A stretch of DNA of 64,000 bases, taken from contig NZ_CP012559.1 of the NCBI RefSeq assembly GCF_000831645.3, positions 186,001 through 250,000 of the forward strand, written 5' to 3'. Source of the stretch: Companilactobacillus heilongjiangensis (lineage in GTDB: Bacteria > Bacillota > Bacilli > Lactobacillales > Lactobacillaceae). Under the pieces are notes generated by a model that was given only the letters and a program-made list of their open reading frames with translations, did no database searches and was not told where the DNA came from. Made by a program: the position numbers and the translations under genes. Shown here piece after piece: positions 45,049 through 55,156 of this stretch; within the stretch, counting starts at the first letter, position 1; each line of letters starts with the position of its first letter.

Positions 45049-45209
45049 AATTGACCCCCATGTTTTTGTTTATAGGTTCATTATAACAAGCAATTATGAC
45101 ACATTGTGTCACATATAATTTTTTGAAAAAAGTAAAAGTATTATTTTAATAATACTTTCCGATAGATTATTCGTTGATTTTTGTTATTCATAAACGCTTT
45201 TACTTATTG

Positions 45210-47021
45210 ATGTCAGAAGGTATCATAAATAAAGAGACTAAAACAGTGAGGGTCATAGCTTTGAAAAATATATCAACGCCGATTATTCGTGAAATTTCTT
45301 ATAATAATGATTCAATCGATGATTTTGAAAATGAAATCAAAAATGAAAAAAATTCGAAATATTTATTAAGATATCCAACTATTTATATTGTTAATGACGA
45401 AGTGACACCTAATAAATATTCTGTTTATGTTGGTGAGACAAATAATATTAAACGAAGAACATCTGAACATTTACAAGATGATTCCAGATTAGATACTTTT
45501 TGGAAAAAGATTGATGAATCAAATGATGCAAAAATGTTCCTGATTGGACATGACCACTTTAATAAGTCGTTAACTTTGGATATTGAAAATAAATTAATGC
45601 ACTATATGACTGGCGTGGATACTGTTGAGCTTGTGCACAATGGTCGTTCTAATCAGCAGGATGAATATTACACATCGGATGAACTTGACCCTATTTTCTA
45701 TAAAATATGGGGACAATTAAGGAAAATAGATAAGAATTTATTCCCAGTCTTGAGTGTGATTCGTGACTCAGCCATTTTTAAAGCATCACCGTTTCATCGG
45801 TTAACATCAGAACAACTCGCTGCGAAAGATACCATTATTATGAAGATTGAAGAGGCTTTGAATAGAGATAAAGTTGGGCAACTGATTTTAGTAAAGGGTG
45901 AGGCTGGAGCCGGAAAGACAGTGCTGTTGAGCAATCTTTTTTATGATTTAACGCAAATGGCAGCTGAAAATAGTGATAATAGTATTTTAAAAAATAAGAC
46001 ACAAACACTGTTAGTAAATCATGATCAACAATTAAAGGTTTATAAGCAAATAGCTAATAAGTTAGGTATCAGATCCAAAGTCAATCCAGAGACTGTGGAG
46101 AAGCCAACTAAGTTTATTAATGATCATTTAGGTAAAAGTATGGTTGATGTTGTACTAGTTGATGAAGCACATTTGTTGTGGACACAGGGTAAACAATCTT
46201 ATCAGGGCGAAAATCAACTGGATGACCTTTTAAAATGTGCACGTGTGGTTGTTGCAGTTTTTGACCCTAATCAGATTCTATCCAGAGAGCAATATTGGGG
46301 TTTGGATAAACTGAACCGTATGACTCTTGACGCATTGAGTGAGGGTAATTTAGTAGAATTACACAACCAAATGCGGATTGATGGTAATAAAAATACTGTT
46401 GAGTGGATTAGACGAATTACAGATGAGCAGAAAGTCACTAATATTCCAATGGATAATAAGTATGACTTAAAGGTTTTTAATTCACCTGAAGAATTGTATG
46501 GCCAGTTAAGCAAGAAATCATTGAATGAAGAGTCTGGTATTTCAAGGCTATTGGCAACTTTTGATTGGAAATATATTGATAAGAAAAAACCAGATAATGG
46601 TGAAAAGTATTGGAATGTGACTGTTGGTGATTTCTCAATGCCATGGAATTTACAATTGCCACAAACGAAAGAACAAAAGCGTCATAATAAAGGATTAGCT
46701 TGGGCAGAACAAGAACAAACCATTGGAGAAGTGGGTTCAACATTTACTATTCAAGGGTTTGATCTTAATTATGCAGGAGTGATAATTGGTCCTTCTGTAA
46801 AATATCGAGACGGAAAGATTATCTTTGATAAAAGTGCTAGTCAAAATACCAAAGCAAAACAGAGAAGAACCTATGAAGGGGAAAAGATTGACGCATCGGA
46901 TACTCTGTTGAAAAATGAGTTAAATGTTTTGTTAACACGTGGAGTGCATGGCTTGTATATATACGCTGTGGATGAACAATTGCAGAATAGATTATTAGAA
47001 GCGCAGAAAGGAACATTGTAA
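45210..47021 (+). CDS. GIY-YIG nuclease fused to DUF2075 (Schlafen-like) helicase
   Basis: About 603 aa. Residues near 55-140 form a GIY-YIG-type module (YSVYVGETNNIKRRTSEHL), followed from about 210 by a DUF2075 P-loop domain: Walker A GEAGAGKT (230-237), Walker B VDVVLVDEAHLLW, helicase-like NQMRIDGNK and a C-terminal STFTIQGFDLNYAGVIIGPS with LLTRG. It presumably nicks or cuts nucleic acid and remodels it with ATP. The start is uncertain: ATG 45210 has no clear ribosome site, while TTG 45261 (17 codons later) is preceded by GTGAGGG. Only 2 bp separate it from the MazG-like gene. Candidate defence module; activity inferred. Confidence 0.85.
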   Translation: MSEGIINKETKTVRVIALKNISTPIIREISYNNDSIDDFENEIKNEKNSKYLLRYPTIYIVNDEVTPNKYSVYVGETNNIKRRTSEHLQDDSRLDTFWKKIDESNDAKMFLIGHDHFNKSLTLDIENKLMHYMTGVDTVELVHNGRSNQQDEYYTSDELDPIFYKIWGQLRKIDKNLFPVLSVIRDSAIFKASPFHRLTSEQLAAKDTIIMKIEEALNRDKVGQLILVKGEAGAGKTVLLSNLFYDLTQMAAENSDNSILKNKTQTLLVNHDQQLKVYKQIANKLGIRSKVNPETVEKPTKFINDHLGKSMVDVVLVDEAHLLWTQGKQSYQGENQLDDLLKCARVVVAVFDPNQILSREQYWGLDKLNRMTLDALSEGNLVELHNQMRIDGNKNTVEWIRRITDEQKVTNIPMDNKYDLKVFNSPEELYGQLSKKSLNEESGISRLLATFDWKYIDKKKPDNGEKYWNVTVGDFSMPWNLQLPQTKEQKRHNKGLAWAEQEQTIGEVGSTFTIQGFDLNYAGVIIGPSVKYRDGKIIFDKSASQNTKAKQRRTYEGEKIDASDTLLKNELNVLLTRGVHGLYIYAVDEQLQNRLLEAQKGTL

Positions 47022-47023
47022 AT

Positions 47024-47371
47024 ATGACAAAAGAAACTATGGACAAGGTAAATAAGTTTCGTGATGATAGAAATTGGCGCCAATATCATAATGAAAAAGA
47101 TTTGGCCATTTCAATTTCTTTAGAAGCTTCAGAATTGTTGGAATTATTTCAATGGAAAAAGTCCGATGAGGTTGTATCAAAAAAGCCAACTGAACTAAAA
47201 GAGGAGTTGGCTGATGTACTGATTTATTCTTATATGATGGCAGACAACTTGGGACTAGATATTGACGAAATCATGGATGAGAAGTTAAAGAAGGATAGTG
47301 CCAAATATCCAGTTGATCAGAGTTACGGTAAGAATTTGAAATATAATGAATTGAAAGATACTGATAAATAA
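47024..47371 (+). CDS. MazG-like nucleotide pyrophosphohydrolase
   Basis: 115-aa all-alpha NTP pyrophosphatase. The metal-binding pattern is present: SLEASELLELFQW and ELKEELADVLIYSYMM (E-x2-E ... E-x2-D). Such enzymes hydrolyse dNTPs or non-canonical nucleotides to monophosphates. It starts 2 bp after the helicase stop, so translation is coupled, which ties its function to that protein. Length suits the small RS21-C6/MazG-like group. Confidence 0.9.
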   Translation: MTKETMDKVNKFRDDRNWRQYHNEKDLAISISLEASELLELFQWKKSDEVVSKKPTELKEELADVLIYSYMMADNLGLDIDEIMDEKLKKDSAKYPVDQSYGKNLKYNELKDTDK

Positions 47372-47405
47372 TAGAGTTTTATATCTTTAAAGTTAGGAGG
47401 TAACT

Positions 47406-48215
47406 ATGCTAAAAATAAGTGAAATGGCTAAACTAGCCAACACAACAAGACGAACTCTGATTTTTTATGATGAAGAGGGCATATTTCAACCCAAATCCCG
47501 TAATGACGCTGGTTATCGTTATTATGAATACAGTCAGTTATATGATTTGTTATTCATTTTAGGACTGAAGAAAATGGGCGTGTCTTTGAGCCGCATCAAA
47601 GAGTTACAGTCCACGACTGACAAGGCTATGGTCCACGAATTGTTAGATGTCCAAGCTAGTATTGATTCCAAGATTGATGAATTATCGAAGATTAAAGATG
47701 TTGTGGCGCAAAAGTTGAATAAAGAAACTGAGTTAGAAGTTCCACTTTATCAATCTATGGTTCTCCAACGACCACAAGTTGAATTCTGGTGTTCAAAGGC
47801 ATCGGTATCTTGTACTGCTGAGGAAGTTGCAGAGTTATTCTCCAGTTTTTATAAACAATTAGATACTTTAGCCTTGATGGATGGTTCGCAGTCAGGATTT
47901 TTGACCGATTTACCTGGAGCCCAAGCTGATTTGTACGCGGACGCTGGTTTTAGAGTAATCAAAGAGTCGACGACTAACAACAGTGGAAAAGCTATGCCTA
48001 AGATTGAAAAGCAAGCTGGAAAATATGCAGTCGTCAAAGTTGAGAATAATACTCCGGGAATTTGTAAAGGTTTGAAACAATTAAACGAATTCTGTGTAAA
48101 GAATAATTACAAATTGAATTCTGATTTATGGCAAATGGATACTGGTGGTGAAGCGTTGAAAGAGCACGGTGGTACCAAGTTTGCCTTTTTGGAATATTTG
48201 ATTGAGGCAGCGTGA
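47406..48215 (+). CDS. MerR-family transcriptional regulator with GyrI-like effector domain
   Basis: 269-aa regulator. The winged helix (1-70) has ISEMAKLANTTRRTLIFYDEEGIF and NDAGYRYYEYSQ; a dimerisation coiled coil (75-115) and a C-terminal ligand domain (about 120-268) similar to BmrR/Rob-type GyrI-like domains follow. This design senses small hydrophobic compounds. GGAGG before the ATG. No obvious target operon lies next to it; the glutamine amidotransferase 70 bp downstream could be one. Confidence 0.88.
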   Translation: MLKISEMAKLANTTRRTLIFYDEEGIFQPKSRNDAGYRYYEYSQLYDLLFILGLKKMGVSLSRIKELQSTTDKAMVHELLDVQASIDSKIDELSKIKDVVAQKLNKETELEVPLYQSMVLQRPQVEFWCSKASVSCTAEEVAELFSSFYKQLDTLALMDGSQSGFLTDLPGAQADLYADAGFRVIKESTTNNSGKAMPKIEKQAGKYAVVKVENNTPGICKGLKQLNEFCVKNNYKLNSDLWQMDTGGEALKEHGGTKFAFLEYLIEAA

Positions 48216-48285
48216 TATACTTACTTTATCTTGAGGTATTGGCGATACCCAAATCAAACATTGCCGTTGATGTGAAAGGATTCTT

Positions 48286-48951
48286 ATGAGAATAAACGTT
48301 TTACAGCATACACCTAATGAAGGACCAGGGATGATTCAGGATTGGTCGCAAAAAAATGGTCATGAAATGTATATTTATCATCCTTATCAATTCGGTTATT
48401 TACCAACCGCTGAAGAAACTGACATGCTTGTAATCTTAGGCGGACCAATGAGTCCAAATGACGATTTGCCTTGGATTGAGCAAGAACGTGAGTTGATTCA
48501 AACGTTGATGGATCAAGAGAAACCAATCTTTGGAGTTTGTTACGGCGCCCAACAAATTGTTAAGACTTTGGGATATGACGTTACCAAGGCCCCAGCTAAA
48601 GAAGTCGGTTTTGCACCAGTTTATCGACGCGATGTAAAGTTTCTTAACATTCCCGAAGAGTTGAACGTGTTACATTGGCATGAAGAAATGTTTGAAATCC
48701 CTGCTCAAGCTCAATTGTTATTCTCAAGTGATAAGTTGGAGAATCAAGGTTTCATCATGAATCATCGTATTGTTGGCCTACAATTTCATTTGGAACCAAA
48801 GGCTGACAATGTACGTGAGATGGTTGTAAATGATTTTCCATATATAAAAAATTCAGTTTTAAACCAAACAAGTGAAGAAATTTTACAAACTAGAATTTCT
48901 GATGATAATAAACAAACGCTTTATAAACTATTAGATTTCATAACAATTTAA
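48286..48951 (+). CDS. Class I glutamine amidotransferase-like protein
   Basis: 221-aa GATase1 domain protein. Catalytic Cys85 in FGVCYGAQQ, with His168 and Glu170 in GLQFHLEPK. It resembles GMP-synthase-like amidotransferases that stand alone (YfeJ/gamma-glutamyl hydrolase-like). The partner or substrate is unknown. ATG with AAGGA. It is followed by a perfect terminator. Confidence 0.9.
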   Translation: MRINVLQHTPNEGPGMIQDWSQKNGHEMYIYHPYQFGYLPTAEETDMLVILGGPMSPNDDLPWIEQERELIQTLMDQEKPIFGVCYGAQQIVKTLGYDVTKAPAKEVGFAPVYRRDVKFLNIPEELNVLHWHEEMFEIPAQAQLLFSSDKLENQGFIMNHRIVGLQFHLEPKADNVREMVVNDFPYIKNSVLNQTSEEILQTRISDDNKQTLYKLLDFITI

Positions 48952-48961
48952 CGTGCCAATA

Positions 48962-49005
48962 CAAATAAGAGCTGTAATCCCCAATCGGATTGCAGCTCTT
49001 ATTTG
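48962..49005 (+). terminator. Terminator after the amidotransferase gene
   Basis: CAAATAAGAGCTGTAATCC and GGATTGCAGCTCTTATTTG, an unusually long 19-bp stem. A closely related hairpin is at 57781-57826. Confidence 0.92.
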
Positions 49006-49199
49006 CATCTAATGTTCAATATCCGATCAAGTCCGTTCCCACCATTTTCAAATTAAACTAATATTTTTTGAAGAAATTTTGTTCAGTCTTCTGTATCGCC
49101 ATAATGTGACACCCCCAGATGATAGTCTGAATTTTGTTACAAGGATTAATCAGTAAGCCATTTGAGAAATCCTGAGTATCAAAAAGTGGGGATAAACAA

Positions 49200-50162
49200 A
49201 TGAACAGTAGTGAACGGATTGTTAATATATTGATGAGAATGTTACGAGGCGGGAAAATCGATTTCGATAATTACCGAGCTATCTATGGGAAATCGGGTCG
49301 AACTTTCCACAGAGATTTAGAGGCAATTAGAAATAACGAGGACTTTTCAGCCAGATATGTGTTGCATTACAATACTGTCCAAAAGAAATATTACGTTACT
49401 AATATAGGAGTTATAAATTCAGCTGAGGTTTTGGCAATTTTGAAAATTCTGATTGGCAGCCGTGCTTTAAGCAAAAAAGAACTAAATGATGTGACTGAGC
49501 AACTGTTGGAGTCTGTCGCAACTGAAGATCAATCGAATATTAAAACACTTTTGACGACGACAAGTGAAAGTTATATTCCAGCCGTGGATGGATTGATTTT
49601 TCCAAGAGTTAAGCAATTCTCCGATTGGATTATTGCTAAGAAATCAATTACATTCAAATACAATGGAGTTTCCAATGGGACCAATGTTTTAGAAGCCCAA
49701 GTTGGCGTACCTCTGAGCATGTATTATGATAATCATCATTTTTATATAATGATGTATTTGATTGACGCTGACAAAACTTTTCTTTATCGCATGGATCAGT
49801 TTGGAAAAATTGTTCCCAATGGAAAGGCGGTCAATGTTCCAGCAGACAAACGGCCAGATATTGGTCGCATGATTAATAAGACTTTTTTGTTAAGTGGTGG
49901 AAATCATGTTCATTATAAATTTAGTTATGAAGGCAATGAACAGGTAACATTAGAGAATGTGCCAAATTCATATCTTTCTAACGATGATGACCCTGAGAAT
50001 CCTGATGTGACAATTGTTGAGGGAGATTTGTTTTCAGAAGGAGCTTTATTGTGGGTTTTGAGCCAGGGTGCACAGGTTAAAGTTCTGGGACCACAATCTT
50101 TAATTGAACGATTACGTAAAGAATTGAAGAAAACTTTGGAATATTATTCAGATGAGAAATAA
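49200..50162 (+). CDS. WYL-domain transcriptional regulator
   Basis: 320-aa protein. The N-terminal winged helix (about 1-60; SERIVNILMRMLRGG, SGRTFHRDLEAI) is followed by the WYL domain (about 145-215; SITFKYNG ... VPLSMYYDNHHFYIMMYLID) and a WCX-like C-terminus (225-318). WYL proteins sense nucleic acids or nucleotides and often regulate defence or DNA repair genes. GTGGGGAT precedes the ATG. Its gene lies alone between two terminators. No target known. Confidence 0.88.
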   Translation: MNSSERIVNILMRMLRGGKIDFDNYRAIYGKSGRTFHRDLEAIRNNEDFSARYVLHYNTVQKKYYVTNIGVINSAEVLAILKILIGSRALSKKELNDVTEQLLESVATEDQSNIKTLLTTTSESYIPAVDGLIFPRVKQFSDWIIAKKSITFKYNGVSNGTNVLEAQVGVPLSMYYDNHHFYIMMYLIDADKTFLYRMDQFGKIVPNGKAVNVPADKRPDIGRMINKTFLLSGGNHVHYKFSYEGNEQVTLENVPNSYLSNDDDPENPDVTIVEGDLFSEGALLWVLSQGAQVKVLGPQSLIERLRKELKKTLEYYSDEK

Positions 50163-50196
50163 AAAAACTCCAAATCGCACGGATTTGGAGTTTTTG
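50163..50196 (+). terminator. Terminator of the WYL regulator gene
   Basis: AAACTCCAAATC GCACG GATTTGGAGTTTTT; the reverse strand also ends in T-rich DNA and may serve the gene at 50207. Confidence 0.9.
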
Positions 50197-50206
50197 TGTT
50201 AATAAC

Positions 50207-50446
50207 CTAAATTTTTTTCTTCAAGTGATATTGAACAACGCTAGAGTCAGAATCTTTAAGGTGAGATTTCTCATCTTTAGCAAAGTAAACAGCAAAACTC
50301 TTATTATCGCTAACATCCTCAGCAATAATTAGGGATGATTCATACGGATCTTTTGCCTTGTAAATTTGTGCTCCACGGACAGCTTCGCCGTAATCTTTTG
50401 AATTGGCAATTGCATCGCCGGGATTAAAAAATACTATTTCGTCCAT
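50207..50446 (-). CDS. Small conserved-type hypothetical protein
   Basis: 79-aa acidic soluble protein (MDEIVFFNPGDAIANSKDYG ...) ending in a basic tail (YHLKKKI). ATG 50446 with AAAGGATG supports this start; the frame extends upstream without a site, into repeat copy 19. No domain recognised. Confidence 0.7.
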   Translation of the reverse strand: MDEIVFFNPGDAIANSKDYGEAVRGAQIYKAKDPYESSLIIAEDVSDNKSFAVYFAKDEKSHLKDSDSSVVQYHLKKKI

Positions 50447-50501
50447 AAGTAACACATCCTTTCTCTTTGCTATTATTATACAGCTAAAGGTTGAAAGTTG
50501 A

Positions 50502-50542
50502 CCATCTCCAGTGCTGAGAATATTCTCAGCACTTCCGATTAA
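50502..50542 (-). repeat. Cloverleaf repeat copy 19, reduced to the ends
   Basis: 41-bp perfect inverted repeat: CCATCTCCAGTGCTGAGAA directly joined to TTCTCAGCACTTCCGATTAA. Only the class A ends and part of the basal stem remain; all three inner hairpins are gone. It faces copy 20 (class B). Confidence 0.85.
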
Positions 50543-50670
50543 TTTCAATTTATTAAGTATGATATAAAGAATTTACTTTTGTTTCTTAGAGAGTTATTGT
50601 ATTTCCTTCAATAAGATTGGAAGTATATTTCAATGGGAGTAATATCAAAATCTTTTGAACTAAAAGATAA

Positions 50671-50845
50671 CTAGCCTTCGGGTGTGAGAAATCTGCCAGC
50701 AGTGAAGATGTTATAAGGACGTGAGTCCTTATAACATGGACGACTTTTGAGACGCGGTTTTCGGCTCAAAAGCGAAGCCCGAGACCGTACTTTGGCTCGA
50801 GCCGGTCCCACAGCAGGCAGAATTTCTCACACCCGAAGGCGGCAG
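50671..50845 (+). repeat. Cloverleaf repeat copy 20, class B
   Basis: Complete forward copy upstream of yueI. Arms GGGTGTGAGAAATCTGCC and GGCAGAATTTCTCACACCC pair. First hairpin ATGTTATAAGGACG/GAGTCCTTATAACAT differs wholly in sequence from other copies. Confidence 0.9.
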
Positions 50846-50912
50846 CAAAAACAGTAGTTTTCTTTTAATACAACAACATTTTAGATATACTATGGCATAT
50901 GGAGGGCAAAAT

Positions 50913-51293
50913 ATGACTAACGTTGAAGATTACATCAAAGATAATATTTTTGGGAAACCGCAATTAAAGCCTGATGAGAAGAACAAATTCTTAGGTAACT
51001 TTGCCGAACGTGTTGCAATCGCTTTAACGGTTGCACAGCTTAAAAACGAGGAAAATCAAGCGACAGTTGAAAGCGTTATGAAAAAATATCCGGGGTATCA
51101 TCTTTACCTAAATGGAAAAATAGATTCATATATACTGGATAATTACCTCCGTTTGAGTGTAAAATTAAAGTATAAGTTTACAATAGTTTCACAATCGGGA
51201 ATGCGTAATCGAGACCGTCAATTGACTGATAATGACATGGGATTGGTTATTGCTAACGAGGGTAAACCTGTTGATAGACCAGTGCTTATATAA
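50913..51293 (+). CDS. yueI: YueI-family protein (DUF1694)
   Basis: 126-aa cytoplasmic protein of the YueI family, of unknown function. Seen: FLGNFAERV near the start, ALT near 33 and the conserved RL end region. ATG 50913 is chosen because GGAGGG lies before it; an upstream in-frame start at 50892 has none. A TATACT box at 50886-50891 may be the promoter. It lies 14 bp before prs, so the two are probably co-transcribed. Confidence 0.88.
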   Translation: MTNVEDYIKDNIFGKPQLKPDEKNKFLGNFAERVAIALTVAQLKNEENQATVESVMKKYPGYHLYLNGKIDSYILDNYLRLSVKLKYKFTIVSQSGMRNRDRQLTDNDMGLVIANEGKPVDRPVLI

Positions 51294-51307
51294 TTTTGGA
51301 GGACAAT

Positions 51308-52288
51308 ATGTCTAATAATTCATTAGATAAAATTGCTTTACTTTCTTTAAATGGTAATAAACCATTAGCTAAGAGAATTTCTGATTACATGGGAGTTCCA
51401 TTGTTGGATGCTTCCGTTTCACACTTTAGTGATGGTGAAATTAACATTCAAATCAATGAAAGTATTCGTGGAAGAGACGTTTACATTATCCATTCAGTTT
51501 CAGATCCCGTAAATGATAACTTTATGGAATTGATGATTGCTGTTGATGCATTGAGACGTGCTAGTGCCGCAACAATCACTTGTGTCTTGCCATATTTTGC
51601 ATATACTCGTTCAGATAGAAAGTCTCGTTCAAGAGAACCTATCTCGGCTAAGTTATTTGCTAATATGTTGGAATTAGGTAGCGTTGATCGTGTTATGGCA
51701 CTTGATATGCATGCTGACCAAATTCAAGGATTCTTTGATATCCCGGTTGATCACTTGCGTGCAATGCCAATCTTTGCCAGCTATTTCGAAAAGAAAATCA
51801 AGAACCCAGACGATTTCGTCTTTGTAGCTCCTGATCACAATTCAACAAAACGTGCTCGTTCATTGGCTGAAGTCTTTGGCTCACAAATTGCGATTGTTGA
51901 TCAAAGATCGACAGAAGATGAAGAAGTTGTTCCTGATATTATCGGTGATGTTGAAGGTAAACAATGTGTTATCGTTGATGACTTGATTGATACCGGAACA
52001 AGAATGGTTAATAGTGCTAAAGCTGTTGAAGCTGCCGGTGCCAAAACTATTTCTGCTGCAGCAACACACCCAATCTTTTCTAAAGATGCTGCCAAGAGAC
52101 TAGAAAACTCTATTTTGATGGAAGTTCTAGTTTCTGACTCAATCGTTGTTCCAGATGAATGCCGCTTTGACAAACTCAAGATTTTGTCAGTGACAGATCT
52201 AGTCGGCGATGCCATTCGTATGACAGAAATGAATGAATCAATCGATTCATTGTTTGAAGTACGTGATAGCTTTACAGAAATCAAATAG
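51308..52288 (+). CDS. prs: Ribose-phosphate pyrophosphokinase
   Basis: 326-aa class I PRPP synthetase making phosphoribosyl pyrophosphate from ribose-5-phosphate and ATP. Seen: DGEINIQINESIRGRDVYII, the flexible loop YFAYTRSDRKSRSREP, DMHADQIQGFF with the catalytic His and the PRPP loop VIVDDLIDTGTRM. GGAGGACAAT precedes ATG 51308. Length is usual. Many lactobacilli have two prs genes; this may be the second one, since glmU is not its neighbour. Confidence 0.96.
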   Translation: MSNNSLDKIALLSLNGNKPLAKRISDYMGVPLLDASVSHFSDGEINIQINESIRGRDVYIIHSVSDPVNDNFMELMIAVDALRRASAATITCVLPYFAYTRSDRKSRSREPISAKLFANMLELGSVDRVMALDMHADQIQGFFDIPVDHLRAMPIFASYFEKKIKNPDDFVFVAPDHNSTKRARSLAEVFGSQIAIVDQRSTEDEEVVPDIIGDVEGKQCVIVDDLIDTGTRMVNSAKAVEAAGAKTISAAATHPIFSKDAAKRLENSILMEVLVSDSIVVPDECRFDKLKILSVTDLVGDAIRMTEMNESIDSLFEVRDSFTEIK

Positions 52289-52293
52289 TTATA

Positions 52294-52330
52294 AAAAAAT
52301 CTCAACCATTAATTTGGTTGAGATTTTTTT
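52294..52330 (+). terminator. Terminator of prs
   Basis: AAATCTCAACC ATTAATTT GGTTGAGATTTTTTT. Confidence 0.92.
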
Positions 52331-52360
52331 ATGCCGTTTCCAGAGCTGAGAGTATTCAAT
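52330..52360 (-). repeat. Cloverleaf repeat copy 21, class A end fragment
   Basis: Only the GGCATA-side end is left (TATGCCGTTTCCAGAGCTGA, then GAGTATTCA), starting at the prs terminator. It faces the complete class B copy 22 across about 75 bp. Confidence 0.8.
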
Positions 52361-52436
52361 GTGTTTTCTAAAATAGAATTTAGTCTCGTTGCTTAAGAAA
52401 TTAGAAATATAAACTAATTAGCATGTATACGAAAAC

Positions 52437-52619
52437 CTAGTCTCCGATTGTCAGTAATGCAGACAGCTGTGAGAGTGGTGTTAGAGCTTTAGCTCTTACT
52501 CCACTGACGTATTTTGAAATTTGCGGTCTTTGCAAAGTTCAAAATCGAGGTGCGAGACCGTACTTTGGCTCGCACCGGTCACATAGCAGACTGCATTACT
52601 GACAATCGGAGGCGGCAAA
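52437..52619 (+). repeat. Cloverleaf repeat copy 22, class B
   Basis: Complete forward copy. Arms GATTGTCAGTAATGCAG and CTGCATTACTGACAATC pair exactly; third hairpin GGTGCGAG/CTCGCACC, where other copies have GGTTCGAG/CTCGAACC. Its GGCAAAT end abuts the terminator of the gene at 52632. Confidence 0.92.
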
Positions 52620-52620
52620 T

Positions 52621-52660
52621 AAAAAAGGAGCTTATCCTTCAGTGGATAAAGCTCCTTTTG
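52621..52660 (-). terminator. Terminator overlapping the end of the 52632 gene
   Basis: Minus strand AAAGGAGCTTTATCC ACTGA GGATAAGCTCCTTT plus T-run; the stop codon TAA lies inside the 3' half of the stem. Confidence 0.88.
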
Positions 52661-53006
52661 CATCTCTAATGACATAATCCTTGGTTAACTTGGAAGAAAT
52701 CCGATTTTTTAATTCGTCATTCTCAAATATAATTTCGTTATAATCAGATTTCGTTAAAAGTTTTGCAACCTGCATGGTGAAATATCTTAATTTCAGAATA
52801 TCTTGTTTTTTCGACTTCTTCAAAAATTTATTTATAAACTTATTTATCATTACATCTCCAAATTGAATAACCTTGGGGATTTCAATTGAAACAGTATTGG
52901 CAGTGTACCAAATTTTTTGTTTCCCAGGTGTAAAAATAACTTCTGTGTCATTAACATAGGGAATCTTTTTGATATCAATCGCAACGGCGACAACTCTTCT
53001 CGACAT
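52632..53006 (-). CDS. Hypothetical protein
   Basis: 124-aa basic protein starting MSRRVVAVAIDIKKIPYVND; ATG 53006 has GAAAGGAGT upstream. Mixed strand/helix with a Lys-rich middle (KFLKKSKKQD). No domain recognised; weak hydrophobic N-terminus but no clear membrane segment. Monocistronic. Confidence 0.65.
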   Translation of the reverse strand: MSRRVVAVAIDIKKIPYVNDTEVIFTPGKQKIWYTANTVSIEIPKVIQFGDVMINKFINKFLKKSKKQDILKLRYFTMQVAKLLTKSDYNEIIFENDELKNRISSKLTKDYVIRDAKGALSTEG

Positions 53007-53237
53007 TTTTAAGACTCCTTTCATTTAGCTTTAAGTTCATCATATCACAAGTATTTTCATTTATTTTAATGAAAGCGTGACTAATTTGTGAAGTTAAACG
53101 AATTGAATTAGCCAGACGATTTGTCGGGTACGTATTCTAAAAAATTGAGGGATTGGCATACAAATATTTATCAACTCTGTAGACGGGATATTGTTAGTCA
53201 AAGTTTTCCATAAAATTCAATGTTTATTTTAAAGTAT

Positions 53238-53251
53238 AGAAAGCGTTACCA
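53238..53251. promoter_or_regulatory. cre site (CcpA operator)
   Basis: AGAAAGCGTTACCA matches 13 of 14 positions of the TGWAARCGYTWNCW consensus, 34 bp before the GH1 start, a place where CcpA would repress. It shows the gene was under catabolite control. Confidence 0.75.
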
Positions 53252-53267
53252 TAGATATATAGTTTAA

Positions 53268-54728
<1,461 letters not shown>

Positions 54729-54810
54729 AATTTTTGAGCCTCTTGATTGCGTGATGGGAAAAAAGCTTTCATAATGGTAGTACAATCTCAAAGCAAAGAG
54801 GTAATTATTT

Positions 54811-55005
54811 ATGAAAGACAAAGTACCGAGGGTCACGCTGAGAGTATCGATAATTGTACTGGTATTAATTGCGATAGGACTCTTTTTTATTAATCAACCA
54901 AACGCGATGTTGGCATTATTTGCGGTGATTGTTTTGTCGGCTGTGTATTTATGTGGCATGGAAAAAGATCACGATAAGTTCATGCGGCACCGTCGTAAAG
55001 AGTAA
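54811..55005 (+). CDS. Small two-helix membrane protein
   Basis: 64 aa, two membrane segments (about 10-28 and 31-50) with a basic C-terminal tail (KFMRHRRKE). GAGGT precedes the ATG, and TTGCGT-17-CATAAT (54746-54774) may be its promoter. Function unknown. Confidence 0.75.
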   Translation: MKDKVPRVTLRVSIIVLVLIAIGLFFINQPNAMLALFAVIVLSAVYLCGMEKDHDKFMRHRRKE

Positions 55006-55056
55006 TTCCTAAATTACGTAATAAAATTTAAGATTTATTTAAGAAAATTGAAAGCG

Positions 55057-55091
55057 GAAGACATTTTTGACAAAAAATGCCTTCTTTTTTT
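55057..55091 (+). terminator. Terminator after the small membrane protein gene
   Basis: GAAGACATTTTTTGTC-like stem (GAAGACATTTTTG ... CAAAAAATGCCTTC) and T-run. Confidence 0.8.
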
Positions 55092-55156
55092 ATACATTAC
55101 TGATATGCTATAGATGTGTAGATATATATTAATTTTGATCAGGGAGATATGTGTTT

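Noticed and set aside
53073-53086. Second cre-like site upstream of the GH1 pseudogene
   Set aside because: Two mismatches at conserved positions of the cre consensus and a distant position; the site at 53238 is much better.
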